NCBI RefSeq assembly: GCF_016545825.1
Contig: NC_052614.1
Span: 42,316,072 to 42,380,071, forward strand
DNA length: 64,000 nucleotides
Source of the DNA: Eucalyptus grandis
Taxonomy: Eukaryota > Streptophyta > Magnoliopsida > Myrtales > Myrtaceae
Reading direction: 5' to 3'
Positions 12,052 to 24,766 of this stretch are shown here, in pieces (the first letter of the stretch is position 1; each line of letters starts with the position of its first letter). Below the pieces are notes generated by a model that was given only the letters and a program-made list of their open reading frames with translations, was not told where the DNA came from and searched no databases. Position numbers and translations under genes: made by a program.

Positions 12052-12240
12052 TTATCCTGGAGAAATCATCTCGATGCTGCGTAACAATGGTTGAATCTGC
12101 AGCAGATTGAAGTCAGGATTCAAAGCTTCATTGATCTGTGAGTAAATGATTCTGATTCTCATCCAGATCTACATCATAAATAGGTGTACTACAACGATAC
12201 TCCTAAACTAGCAAAAGTCTGAGTTTATAAAATAAACCGT

Positions 12241-14731
12241 TTGAAGATCTGGAAACAAAGAATGGCAGCAAGAAGCTTGAAATATCCATTCCCTATTCAT
12301 GTCAATATCTCGAATTTCGTTACCATCAAGCTAACTGAGGAAAATTTCCTTCTATGGCAAGATCAGTTTCATAGATTCTTAAGGAGTCAAGACTTGTTTG
12401 GGTTTGTTAATGGAGAAGTTCTATCACCCGCTAAAACACCGCAGTCGAAGAAGGAAATCAAACAATTGAGATCCCTAATCCAGATTATAATGATTGGATC
12501 AAGACAGATCAGTTAGTGTCCTCCTGGATTAGTGGTGCTGTCTCCGAAAACATACTCAGTCTAATAATTGGCCTAAATACAGCATATGAACTATGGCAGA
12601 CCTTGCTCAATCGGTTTACTCAAAAATCTGTGGCAAAGGAGTTTGAGTTAAGGGGAAAATTACAAGCCTGTCAGAAACGTGATAGATCTTTATCAACATA
12701 TCTCAGAGAGTTTAAGTCTGTATGTGATCAGTTGAATGCAATAGGGAAACCAGTGGATGAGCTAACAAACTGTTCGGTATTTTGGAAGGTCTAGGTCTCG
12801 AGTATGAAAGCTTTAAAACAACAATCTATTGTTTAAAGCCACAACCTGAATATGATGAAGTAATTTCACATTTGGAGAGATTTGAAACAAGGCTACAAAA
12901 CTACTCCTCGAGTCAGGTCAATCCAAATTTAGCATACTATGGCCAAAGGAAGAATGAAGCTATACACAAAGAGGAGGTTAACAGAGATTTTGTACAGCAA
13001 AATAGTAGTCTTGGAAGTACAAGAGGATATAGTCGAGGAGGAAGAAGTTTTGGAAGAGGAAGGTCATTCAATAACGTATATAGAAACTATGGTTATCCCG
13101 AAGAAGTATGAATTACGAAACAATACTTCGAACTATGAACAAGGCAGTCAACAGTTTAACCAGCTTAATACCTCCTTTGCTTTGGGGTCTGGTCAGGGTT
13201 TTAGACCATATAATGGCTCAGCTCAAAGGTATACAGATACCAAGACCTATCCTTCCTCAAACTTCACTCTCCATAAAAATGCTCAGATGGAGAAACCAAA
13301 AGAAAACACTCGACTGGAGTGTCAAATCTGCAGAAGACCAGGTCATGATGCACTTCACTGCTGGTATCGTTTCGATAATTCATACCAAGCAGAGGAAGTT
13401 CCAACAGCCTTAGCAGCCCTACACATCGAAGATTCAAGTGGAAATGAGTGGTATCCAGACACGGGTGCAACAGCTCATATTACAGCCAACTCCGGTATTC
13501 TTCATAATCCTTCTAGATATCATGGAACCGATACGGATGATTGGAAACGGATCATGCTTGCCTATCATTTATACCGGTGATACATTGTTACATACTAAAG
13601 TGGATTCATTACCTCTGAATGATGTGTTAATCGTTCCTGATATAAAGAAGAATCTTCTATTAGTATCAAAACTAACGGATGATTATCCATGTTCTTTTGT
13701 TTTTGATAAAACCGGTGTATATGTTAAGGACAATTACACCAACACAACTCAGCTGCTTGGAAGGAAGGTTAAAGGATTGTACCGAGTTGATTCTCACACC
13801 ACGAAGCATTTCTAACTCGAGACACAGAGCTCTAGGAGAAGATCTATGGCATCAACATTTAGCTCACACCAATCTGAAAACACTGCAGTACCTGCAAAAT
13901 CAACATCACATTTACTGTAACACTCGAATACAGAATATATGTCGAAGTTGTCAAATTGCCAAACATACTGCTCTATCATTTCCATTGTCTGAATCTGTAA
14001 CATCTACACCTTTAGAAAAGGTGCACTGCGATATCTGGGGACCTTCACCAGTCATTTCATTTCAAAACTTCAAGTATTATGTCATTCTTGTAGATGATTT
14101 TTCTCGGTTCAGCTGGATTTACCCGATGAGAGCAAAAGCAGACTTCTATGACATCTTTATTCTGTTTCGAAACAGGTCGAAAATCAACTTGACTGCAAAA
14201 TCAAGACCTTCCAATGTGATGGTGGAGGTGAATTTGTTAGTCACAAGTTTCAGACACATTTACATAGCCATGGCATTAAACAACAAGTGTCCTGTCCTCA
14301 TACACCGGAACGTAATGGTGTTTCAAAGAAAGCATCGCCATGTTGTTGAGTTAGGTCTAGCTATGCTCTATCATGCTGAAGTTCCTTTAAAATATTGGGT
14401 TGATGCTTTCCTAACAGCCATTTATATCATCAATATGCTTCCTACACCAAAGCTACAGATGCAATCACCATATAGTAGACTCTATCAGAAAGAACCGAGC
14501 TATGATCATCTCGAGTCTTCGGGCGTGCTTGTTTTCCTTGTCTCGGACCCTATGCTCAACACAAGCTAGATCCACGGTCTCTTACCTGTATATTCATTGG
14601 GTATAGCGAACGTCACAAAGGATACAGATGTCTTGTTCCTACTACTGGTCGAATATACATCAAGAGGGCATGTTATCTTTGATGAAAGGTTCTTTCCTTT
14701 CACTAAGACCCGTGTGACAGAGAACACATCA
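12241..14731 (+). pseudogene. truncated Ty1/copia gag-pol (gag, protease, integrase)
   Basis: Gag starts near 12262 and runs through three frames (12241-12516, 12516-12794, 12782-13111), so at least two frameshifts break it. A CCHC zinc knuckle (CQICRRPGHDALHC) lies at about 13320-13361. A protease motif (PDTGATAH) lies at about 13457-13480. The GAG-pre-integrase/HHCC segment (HQHLAHTN ... CRSCQ) lies at 13850-13960. Integrase core pieces follow: CDIWGPSP at about 14026 and VDDFSRF at about 14090. The C-terminal integrase part ends with a VIFDERFFPF-type motif at about 14670-14700. Reverse transcriptase, RNase H, the polypurine tract and the 3' LTR are all absent. The break at about 14731 abuts the GLR-2 stop codon. 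Confidence 0.9.
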
Positions 14732-14736
14732 ATGAT

Positions 14737-15653
14737 TCAAACGTGCATCATAAGTAGCGGCCTCTCTTTTTTATTTTGCCTCCTTGCAGTCACTCCAACA
14801 TCATTATTCGTGGAAGCTTCCATGCTTCGGAATTGCGACGTCAGAGCCATCTTAGATCCATTTTTCCACGGACAACCAAGTAACCGGTGCTCTCGAATGA
14901 ACTTGTTTGCAGTTTCCGAAAACTTGGACCGAAGGGAGCGATCACCGGGACGGATGGCTCTCGAAGAAGGCCAATTGGATTGGAAGAACAAAACCACATA
15001 TATCAATACCGAAGATACCGAGACAACGCCGGTGATGATGAAGAGCCCTCCGAAGCTGTACACACTTAGGCTAAGATTGTCTGAAAAGATCGCTGCATCT
15101 TGTCCTGGGCACGAGTTTTGACCGCGGAAGTATCTCCCTTCTATCCCATCCATTCTGGCTTTATCTTGAGTAACTTTCAAGATTGCCCTTGAAATGTAGG
15201 AGACCAAAGGGGACCTCAATGGAAAGGCCTGATGAATAATTGTCCACGTTAGTTCATGGCTTTATCTAAAAATACCTTTCATGCATGATTGTGTCCATGC
15301 ACGAACATGTCACATGTGCATCCCTATCTGGGTGCATGCACGCGAGTTACTACGGAAGTACGGGGTCATGTGCATTTTCTTGCACATGTGTGTGTGTGTG
15401 TGTGTGTGGAGGTTCAGCTCCAGCTTCTCCCAAGTCCACACATGGTGCTCCCGTTGCACGCCGAGTGTCTTCGGTCTTCGTCCGCTCTTTCGTCGCATTT
15501 TGACCTTCATTTTCGTTACATATCCTCATACACCCATGTATTTTTACGTGTACTACAATTTTGTGATCTGCAACTTATTATTTACCACGTGTTGCCCTCA
15601 TGTAAAGTGTAAATATATAGGTTTATGTGTGTGCACTACCCCGTAAACATGCC

Positions 15654-15694
<41 letters not shown>

Positions 15695-18600
15695 AAAGGC
15701 GAAACCGTCGGCTTTATAGGTTGGTCCCACCGTTTTGTACTTGTTGCAGTATTTGGCAAGGAAGTGTTTTATGCTGGGCAGTTCATCAAAGATTGCCGCA
15801 ACTCCTCCGTTTTCGCTTCCCTTCGATAGTGCCTCGTGGTATTCCTCGGGCGAACCATAAGGAATCAATCTGGACTCATCAAACTTGAGCTGTCCCGCGA
15901 GAAGTCCTCTCACGAAAGATCCTTTCTGATATCCGACGAAATGGCGATTCCTTATCAAGTCTTGCACATCTACGAACTCCGGCGTTATACGTTGCACGGT
16001 TAAAAGTGAAGCTAAATTTGCAGTATAACTCTGAGTGAGGATAAGCACCACAAATACCCATACGATGAGCACAAGCCTTGTCAAATTGTTCCCAATCTTC
16101 TCTCCTATATTAAACAAAATCATAGTAAATTGCTAACAAAGGACCGAGCAGAAACCGAAAAACCAGAGTAAAGTATGGAAGCCCTTACTGTCGAGAAGAC
16201 CTCAGCGAAATTCAAAATAAGAAAAAAGGCACGATAGTTTTGAAAGGACTTACTATGCGCAAACACCAGTGTGGAGAAGGAAAACCAGAATATCATACTG
16301 AGTTGTTGACGACGACGACCCCTAAATTCTTCATTTGTACGATGTTCGAGGAGCCAAACAACGAACCCAGTAGAAATAAAGGCCACACAGATCATTAGCC
16401 AGAGATTCCAGCTCAATGGTTTTAAGAAGATCCACATGTTCCTCCGCTCGTCATCCTTAATGGCAACTACCATTGCTACACCGGATTCTAAGTATGGAAG
16501 TGTAAAATCGACGTAGGATGAGCGATTGGCAGTGATAGTCGTGTCTCCTATGACTGCATCGACTTTCTGCATCATCATGTCCTCATAAACTTAAACATAT
16601 ATGGGTATTTCACTTTCATCATAATAAACATGTTAATGATATTTGTGGACACAACATCTACCAAAAGTATTAATATTATGTCTCAAGTTTGAATCCGTAT
16701 ACAAGACCCAGCCTGAGTGGAGAATGTAGATAGGTTTGTTAAACCGAATTTGTCGACGCGTTGAGGTTTGTTTTCTGTTGAAGATAATATCCTAGTCCAA
16801 GTTTGACCAAGATTTGTCAAGAGCCCTGTCGTCCTTCACAAATTCCTTAAATGCTTTTCTTCATAGATATAGTTCATCAAGGGTAGCATGAACAGAGCCT
16901 GTTGGATTTCTCCAGGCAAGGCTTCAAGGGTTCTTCTGTTTCTGTTTTGAAAGATATTGTCAACCATGTTGGCAATTTGTTTTGGTACGGAGGACAAGAA
17001 AATTGGCTTCAGACCTGGGTCTCCACCCAAGGTATAGTAAAGCTTCATCATTTCTTTGAAATGTCGGTCAAGATCTCTCCTTTCATTGGAACAGCATTCT
17101 CTTTTAAAGAACTCAGTTTTCTTTTGTTCTAAGAGATCTCCTGGGCTACCAATGATGTATAGATGAGAATCCGAATGACTTGGGTAAAGTCTTGAGCCAA
17201 AAAGGTGTTTTGGTCGGCTAGTGGAATGTTCATCCACCAGTCTAACAGCTTCCTATGAACATGCTGACAAATTCTAGGAGTATGTCAAAGTGGCTGACAT
17301 CTGTGTTTAAGGACCTAGTGTTCATCCAGGCATAGAATTCTTGCAACCTTTCATACCACTTATGGTACAGAAGATCATCAAGAGTAAAGGTAAGCCTGGA
17401 AATGCTGGGAGTACTAGGATTAGGCTGCACCAGCTCGGATTCGTCTCTTCCTTGCATGTTTCTGTCATCTCCACTAGTCATAAAATAACTAAAAATTCCT
17501 CTCTAGCTGCAAGAATAGCTTCTGCTTCTCATTCTGATTGGCTTTCTCCAAATGAAGGCTCAGGTGATTCTGAGGCTTTTGTGTCAGAAAGGAAATCTCC
17601 ATCTGGATCTTCTTGAGTCACTGCTGTAATTTCAGGTAAAGTATTTCAGTGATGATTTCTCAAGAATGATTAGATAGGGTTTGAAATTATGTAGGGATGA
17701 GGAGGCTGGGAAGAAGTATTAGGCTGCTTTCCTAACTCTTCCCTTTGCTGTTGCACTATGATCCTATCTCAGATTGCAAGAATATCTGGTTTTCAGGATT
17801 TTGAACTATGAATGCAGAGCCCTGAGAAAAATGTTCGGGGAAGCTGAGGTAAAAGAGGACAATTTGATTTTTCCCTTGAGGATGTGAATGGTAACTCGAG
17901 GAAGAGGTCCGAGGGAGTTGTCCTTCTTGGAGGGCCCTGATCTATTTCATCAACTTCTCAATTTCAACGGTTTGATCAAGATAATGCCTAGGAGGCAAAG
18001 CCCCTAATTCCATCTTCTTGAGCTTATCTTGGAGAATTCGAAGCAGTTTATTTGTTACCACTTTTGTCTGGTCTACTCATTGGTAGACATGGTCAAGGCA
18101 AATCTTCAATTCAAATACCTAAGATTGAACACACCTTAGTGTCAACTGAAGTAATCTTGCTGTCCAGTGTCCTGAACACACCATTCTGGACAAGTACATT
18201 TTCTATTTGCCAATTTAGAACAGATTCTGCATGACTGATCTTTTTAGACTTTCCCGTCGGATCAGGTCCTGTTGGATTTCGAATCTTTGGACGATGCTCA
18301 TATCTAGCTGGGCTCATTAATTCTTCTAAAGGTGGGAGATATGAAGGGTGGAACATGCAAACGCTGGTTTAGAGTAGGGTGAAGGAATTGGCATCGTGTC
18401 CTTCCTGTAGAATCGCACAACGCGCTTGTCACATCCGGGATTTTTCTTTATCCATTAGAGGATGGCTTTACAAATGAAGAAACATATTTAATCGAGGAGG
18501 GCTTTGCTTTAGGAGGAGTCGACTTGTGTTTGGGTGAAGATGGGGGAGAAATTTCACAGAGGGGTAGCATGTTTGGGTGGTCCATAGGACACTAAAAATG

Positions 18601-21600
18601 ATACTTACCACCATCTTCTCCTAGGGGTACAGTAAATGGGTCACCATCTTCCCATTTTTGGAAGAAATCATGCTCAATGAGCGGGATTTTTCTTCCTTCT
18701 AGATGGCTTCTCATCTCTGCTTCAATTAGGGCTAGACTCTGTCCACCATTTCATAATTAAGGGTTGTTCCAATAGAGTCTAGAGTCTGAGGATCTCCACT
18801 AATTTGTAGCTGGCCTTCAAAGCATTAAGAAGGCTTGGGTCTGATTGAAATTAAGAAACAATGTTACAAACACAATTCCTGCATTCAATGTGGCCTCGAC
18901 TATCCCAATACAGTCATGTTGGTAGTCGAGTATGTGGGTATTGTTGGAAATGGTGATCCATTTTCCAGAATTTCCTAGAGTTGCTAAACTACAATCTAGA
19001 ATTCCCTAGATGAAGTTTCTGGAAGAAAGAGGAAAATTTCCAGCACGTAAGAGAAGTCTAGCATTTAAGAGAAGTCTAGAATATTCTAAGGCGGTGACTT
19101 ACGCCTATAAATAGCCTTGTAGTTCATCATTTGAGGTGTGAGGTTGTGGAGGAGTAGATTTAAGATGGTTTCTATGTCATGAAATACTCCTCCATTATAT
19201 AAAATATCTTGTACAATCCATTTTTATCAATTAGATAAAGTATATCCTATGTTCTTTGTCCTTCAATTATCCTATCTCATTCCTTGTCCATCCTCTACAA
19301 ACTATACCATACACTTGCACACATCACTAACCAAAAACTATAACTAATATCAAAGCCATGCTTCCGCACGTATACATCTAAATTTTTTTAATAGGTATCA
19401 AGTAGTGCCATTCAGGGCACTACAGGAAGTCCTTTGTGGTAATGGAAAGTCAGAGCAAGGCAAATGACACCACAATGTAAGTGTGTGTAACCTTGAGTAA
19501 GCCACAGTTGCATGAACTCTAAGGTATTTGTAAGTTGACAATGTGATGTGGTCATGGAAAGTCAGAGCAAGGCGAATGACACCACAATGTAAGTGTGTAA
19601 CCTTGAGTAAGCCACAGTTGCATGAACTCTAAGGTATTTGTAAGTTGACAATGTGATCTTGATGAGTAGGAGGAAAAGGAATCAAAATGAGTTTTTTTCT
19701 TTGTCCAAAAATCAAAACGAGTTGACTAAACATACTCTCTGACCTCTTTTAGGGTATGTTAAATGAGTTTCCTTATAGAGCGAACATGAGAGAGATGCAG
19801 GTTTAGCAAAGGTTGAATATGGATCTTCGTTGAATTAAGATACTTCACAAAGATCGCAGGGAATGTGGAGAGTGAGGAAGAATATAAACGTGGGTTTTTG
19901 GGCTTTTCTTATTTCCTTAGGCCGCAGGTGGGTCTCTTCTTCTCAGGTAAAAAACAATGCACAGTACTCTTCAAGAAGTCGCGCGAGAAAGGATCGTTCG
20001 GTGGAGAATTCTTTCTTCAACCGCACGAAAGATTTCTCTTAAAACGTGTAGATTTGCTATAGATTTCTAGAGTGTGAGCATTTGCTACTCTGTAATTTTC
20101 CAATTGATTAATCTCCTAGTAGAGTAGATGCTAATACTTGGACCAAACCACATATATCTTTTTTCATTATTCCTTATTTATTCTTTTGGTGATTTCATAT
20201 TGATTTAATAATTATAAAATCCGATAGTTTTCGCAATATATTACAACAAAACAAAAAGAAATCATGCATAAATACGAGCCAGGTATATCAATGACAGTGT
20301 GCATATTGATGTTGTGTGGACAGCTTCTCCGCAAGGGAATTTTTAACATGTATGATACAAAAGGTGAAACAAGATTCAGAAAGAATGCACTTAACAATGA
20401 AGACAATAGTCATTCCTTTTCTTTCAACTAGTCATTTATCAAGGAACAACGGGGTAAAATCTTGAAGAAAAAAGCACCAACTAACCTGAAGTTTAATTTC
20501 GAACAGCATATCGTCGTAGGTTCCTGCGCTTTGCCTGCTCTCATTCATATAAGGAATGTAATTGTAAGGAATAGCAAAAGGCAATGTATCCAGTACAGCC
20601 ATGAACATGTCGTGGGCAAATCCTGAGTAGCTAGGCACGCCCGTATGTGGATCCCATTCGATTTTGAAGAACTCGTCAAAGCCGTCCTTCTTCGGAACCC
20701 CAATCCTTAGTTTCTTTCCTGATATCGGCATCACCCAACCTTTCGGTGGCTTCAATGTTTCTCCTGGCCAAGTAGGTGGCTTCAAATCGTTGGCCGAAGC
20801 TTTATAAACTTCCCTTCTTGATAGGTTCAATTCAGGTGAAAGTCCTTGTGCCAAAGTCCAATATCCAATGATTTTCTCATTTTGTCCCACAACATTAAAG
20901 ATTTCGAATGCAATGGGATGAAGTGCACCACTGGACAAATTAAATTCTCCAGTAAGGCCTTGAGATTTGATGCTTAGGATTTTGTCGAGCAATTTCGGGC
21001 CCATCTCAGAAATCCCGATAGATGAGAAGTTGAGTTTGTTTCTGCTCGTATTCGGCTTTAAGTATCTAGACTTTGCAGGATCCCATGCCATCTCTCCTGC
21101 TAACGCTAATGCTGTGACGGTGTCGTATGCCCATAAGCCAAATAGACTGAGATCAGCAATCTCGTCGTGTGGATTTCTCTCGGCGTAAAGCTTCCTCCAT
21201 CTCTCCTCAAAATTTCTACGAGACTCCGATAGTGGTACATGTGGCCTTACGCCTAGAACACCTTGCATCGAGTCTAGAGACTTGGAGATGAACGGGTCCA
21301 GCAAAGACGACAAACCATCGGTGACAATCCACGCAAACTCCTCGCTCATCATCCCCGCATCACGTGCTAAAGCAAAGAACCTAGACCCAATCCCAGCAGT
21401 CATATGAACCAAAAATACTCGTGTCTGCCTCGTCAACAAGTTATTGAGCTCTTTTACGATGTCAATATTTTCCGTAAATAGAGGAATAACGCTTCTATAA
21501 GAGATCCGAGCATCAACCTCCTGGAACGCGTCAACAAGGTACGGGACCAAGCCGTTACCATATTCAGTGTCTTCATAAACAAGAGTTATTTCCCTCCAAC

Positions 21601-22800
21601 CATAAGCTTGAACAACAGCCGCTAGAGCACCAACTTGTGAACTATCGTCATAGGCTGTCCGAACGAAATAATGGCTTTGCGTGGGAGAAAGGGATGGGCT
21701 AGTGGCTGAGAAGGATATGATTGGTACTTGAGCTTTCTCTCCCAAGTTGATAACAAATTTGGCTTGTGAGGACCATTTTGGACCCAGGATTGCGTGCACT
21801 TCTTCATTCTCCATCAAGTCTAGAACTGTAAACACGATGTATTTGATTAAACAATTGATCTGCCAAAAAAAGTGGGATTGCTTTTTTTTTGGTCGAAAAA
21901 GTGGGATTGCTTAGAGAACCTCTCTTTTAGCAACAAAACACCGCAGGCTTGGAACAATAACAGGCCCGGTGGGCCAGGTATTTGTAATAATATAAGCCCG
22001 ACTCTGAAGGCTTCGTGCCTGTTATCTCTAGGCTAGGTCAATGCTAAGCATTTCAGCCAGGACAGTACTTGATTGGGCCAATTAGTGTAGTCCAAGCTAA
22101 TCCTGAAGTTTCACATAATTTTTCAAAAGAAAATAACACAAATAATCTATGAATTTTGATCTAATGCATTATATTGTTCCTAAATTTTTATTCAATATAT
22201 AATCCCATGTGCAATCTAAACCCGGAACTTTGATCTAATATTCAAAGTTGCCATGAACTTTTAAACATTTTTATATGTTTAGAGACTATACTAAACATTT
22301 ATCAATAATTCATAGACCACATTAATCGATTTAGGAGGCCAAGCAAAGGCCTCGACCCTCACTGGCGGCTAATGAGGGCTTCTAGGCCCTCAATCAATGG
22401 TTGGGTTAGGCGAGCAAGGCAAGCCACAGTGGGGAAAATGAAGGAAAAGAAGAAAAGAAAAGAAAATTAAAAATTAAAAATTTTGGAAAAATAAAAAGTT
22501 TACGTCAACATCAGTCGTGTAACATAGGACGATCAATATCAACGTAACTAATTTCTAGCCTAAAATATACGAATAGACTAAATTGATACCAACGTGAAAA
22601 GAATTATGAAAAATTGGTTTAATTTAAAATTTTAGGATTAAATTTGTTTAAATACAATTGATTTTTGATTTTTCCCAAAAAGTTTGAGTCGGTCTACGGT
22701 CTTACGTTTGAAAAGTCAAAGATTTGATTTCCCTTACGCTAGGGTAGACCTAGAAGTCAAGTGCGTTTTCTGTTTGAAAAGTCAAATAATCTATTTTAAT

Positions 22801-22842
<42 letters not shown>

Positions 22843-23564
22843 ATGAAGTAGATGTGGTCTAATACTAATACAAATACTAGAGATATTACAGATATTAGAT
22901 GCCTAATACCAATATTAATACACAGACCCATAAAAATATTAATACTAGATTCATACTTACTTTTTTACCGTAATACTAATTCTACAACTATTAGATGCCC
23001 TATTCAGAACCGATTTAGAATTCATTGTACTATGTAGATTGATCCGTCCAAGCCAACTTTTCTGCCTATTCTACATTAAAAACTCACTTTAGAACCACTT
23101 CATCGCATGTGTATTGATGTTGTTGATCAGACAAGGAGAAATCTTTACTAAATTAGTTGATGACAAGCTTTTGAAGTTCCAAAGAATCGAGATTCATTGA
23201 TGATAAGAGTTTGAAATTGTGAATGATCTAATTCATAGGTGCGAGCCCAATACGTCCAACACAAGCGACATAAGTGCATGTATTTACCTGTTGATGCCGC
23301 ATCAACAGCGTTGTCGTTTGGATTTCTGACGAGAAGCGACAATCGGGTGCGGTAATCAGGGTGCGCGCCATAGAATTCAGAGTGCGCCATGGATATACAA
23401 CTCTCCACCACCTTCCCCATGGGTGAGTTCATGCCGAAAACTAGCCCGACTTGAATCATTTCCTTTGCCGGGTTCTCTTCGGGTACGCCGGAGGTTTCAA
23501 TAGAGGAGGCCTGGTGAAGGAAACATAACAGTGCAAGAATCAAGGAGCATGTCTGGCCCTCCAT
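14737..23564 (-). CDS. GLR: GLR-2: glutamate receptor-like channel, clade II type, 5 exons
   Basis: This is a paralogue of GLR-1 with the same structure and role. Exons: 23564-23288, 21825-20486, 16566-16254, 16104-15695 and 15228-14737. Exons 1-4 have the same lengths as in GLR-1 (277, 1340, 313 and 410 nt); the last is 33 nt longer. They join in frame to 2832 nt (943 aa). A signal peptide starts MEGQTCSL. The LIVBP-like domain, S1 (KLRIGVPKKDG), M1, pore, M3 (SYTANLASLL), S2 and M4 are all present with no stop. Upstream in-frame ATGs to 23630 fall at the expected cap region, so 23564 is chosen. Intron 2 (16567-20485) holds a pararetrovirus fragment and LTR pieces. The stop lies next to truncated copia sequence, so the native 3' UTR is lost or replaced. 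Expression is untested, so it could be intact but silent. Confidence 0.9.
15655..15690. repeat. (GA)n/(CT)n tract abutting the intron 4 splice donor of GLR-2
   Basis: On the coding strand the donor GTAAGT runs straight into (CT)n of about 35 bp. The same arrangement exists in GLR-1 (5023-5041, 19 bp). Confidence 0.95.
16800..18930 (-). pseudogene. endogenous pararetrovirus (Caulimoviridae-like) fragment in GLR-2 intron 2
   Basis: Minus-strand pieces at 16836-17237, 17242-17481 and 18111-18356 resemble the coat-protein and upstream polyprotein region of integrated plant caulimovirids. They include a 'VSHFDILLEFVS' block, a 'DLDRHF ... LYYTLGG' block and an 'AESVLNWQIEN' block in the expected order. 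Around 18600-18900 further matches to the movement-protein region are broken by stops. The reading changes frame several times; zinc finger, protease, RT and RNase H are not present. It is an old, non-functional relic. Family assignment is from remembered motifs; a search against endogenous caulimovirid polyproteins would settle it. Confidence 0.65.
18938..19358 (+). mobile_element. LTR-like segment with PBS-like end, GLR-2 intron 2
   Basis: It starts TTGTTGGAAATGG. A TATA box, CCTATAAATAGC, lies at about 19103-19114. The segment ends before 'AATATCAAAGCCATG' (19346-19360), a degraded form of the copia PBS. It is on the strand opposite the pararetrovirus fragment. It may be a short non-autonomous LTR element, or a viral promoter piece in reverse orientation. 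Confidence 0.4.
19439..19660. repeat. 112-bp tandem duplication
   Basis: Two nearly identical units (19439-19550 and 19551-19660) begin GT(A/C)ATGGAAAGTCAGAGCA and end TTGACAATGTGAT. The first has one extra GT. There is no coding content. Confidence 0.9.
22255..22715. other. ~460-bp GLR-2 intron 1 segment missing from the duplicated copy
   Basis: The flanking sequence matches 40170-40225 and onward, but this block is absent there. The deletion or insertion point has the short homology 'AAAGATTTGATT'. The block contains a GC-richer stretch (22340-22430) and AT-rich filler, with no open frame or TIRs. Confidence 0.6.
22803..22838. repeat. (GA)n microsatellite in GLR-2 intron 1
   Basis: About 18 GA dinucleotides. 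The duplicated copy has a shorter tract at about 40303-40322. Confidence 0.95.
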
Positions 23565-23652
23565 TTTCTGTTTATCTCGGTTACTTTTGTCTATTGGTTC
23601 ACTTGTTGATTCGATTCCCAATGTGCACAAATTTGGTTCCTTGTTGATTCGA

Positions 23653-23663
23653 CTACTTATACT
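23653..23663 (-). promoter_or_regulatory. TATA box of GLR-2
   Basis: The minus strand reads AGTATAAGTAG about 90 bp upstream of the ATG at 23564. The same motif and spacing recur upstream of the orphan exon 1 near 41106. Confidence 0.5.
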
Positions 23664-24009
23664 TTGTTTCCAGCTCTAAGCATTCAGAAATTTGGAAAGA
23701 AGTTTCCCAGAGTTTGACCGTGCAATGTGCACAGATTGATTTGACTACCATTAAAGTATGAATACGACCAGGGTTTTTCCCGGAAGATTCGTAGATGCGG
23801 GAAGAAATTGCCTTCTTTTCCTCGCAAATATTGAATGTTTTTTTTTCCTCCTCTTTCACAATCAGCCAAAAAAAGGATCAATTCATTGGAAAATTCCGTA
23901 GAGTTCCCCGCTGTTTCGCGTCTATTGCCATGTGGCATCAAAGCAAACAATTGTAGGAGAAACGAATATACCTCATCACTTCCAATTTTACAAAAGAACA
24001 TAATCTTTT

Positions 24010-24766
24010 AGGACAAGTGCACTAAAAATCTAAAACTTGCCATGAAAGTGCAATTACGTCCTAAAACATGCAAAAAGTAAAATTAAATCTTAAAACTTGT
24101 CAGATTGATATAATTGAGTCATTCTCTTAACTTTGTCTAACTTAATTGACAAAAAATATTGACGTGGTTTTTTTCTCTATCCTATATGGTGATGACATGA
24201 CTAAACAATACCGTTTTTGTCTAAATACGATTTTTAATTCAATTTCATTTAAATTAAATTAAAAAGTAAGTTAAATTTATATCAGAAAAAGGGGGTCAGA
24301 AACCAAGCGGCTGAGGACTACAAGCCCTTGGCGCTACCGCCCTATCACCGGGAAGGTCACTTGTGATCAGCAAGAGTCCCATGACCACTAACCAAGGCCA
24401 TCGCTAGCCTCACTAGCCCCACACTCACTAGGAGAGGCCTGCGAGGATGGGGCGATACCGGCGAGGGCTTACAAACTTTAGCCACTTAGTTTCTCACCCC
24501 CTCTCCTTTATAAAATTTAGCTTACCTTTTAATTTAATTTTACTAAAATTTGCATTAAAAATCAGATTTGGACCAAAACGGCATTATGATAGATTTATGT
24601 TTTATGTTTTAGCCATATCATTGCTACATAGAAGAGAGAAAATATTAAAAATAGCCACCTCATCATTTTCCGTTAGCAAATTTGAACAAAGTTAAATTAC
24701 ATAAATGTGACAAGTTTTAAGATTTAATTACACTTTCCTGAAAAATTTTAGGATTTCCAATACACT
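24010..24766. mobile_element. TIR DNA element (Mutator-like?) with GC-rich centre
   Basis: Long imperfect inverted repeats (~200 bp) begin near AAGTGCACTAAAAATC on the left and the complement of GGATTTCCAATACACTT on the right. A 9-bp candidate target duplication, TAATCTTT(T/C), lies at 24001-24009 and 24767-24775. The middle (24310-24470) is GC-rich with 'GGCGAGGGCTT'-type motifs, inside AT-rich arms. There is no transposase. Paralogous copies are at 33.8-35.4 kb and 41.5-48.7 kb. Confidence 0.55.
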
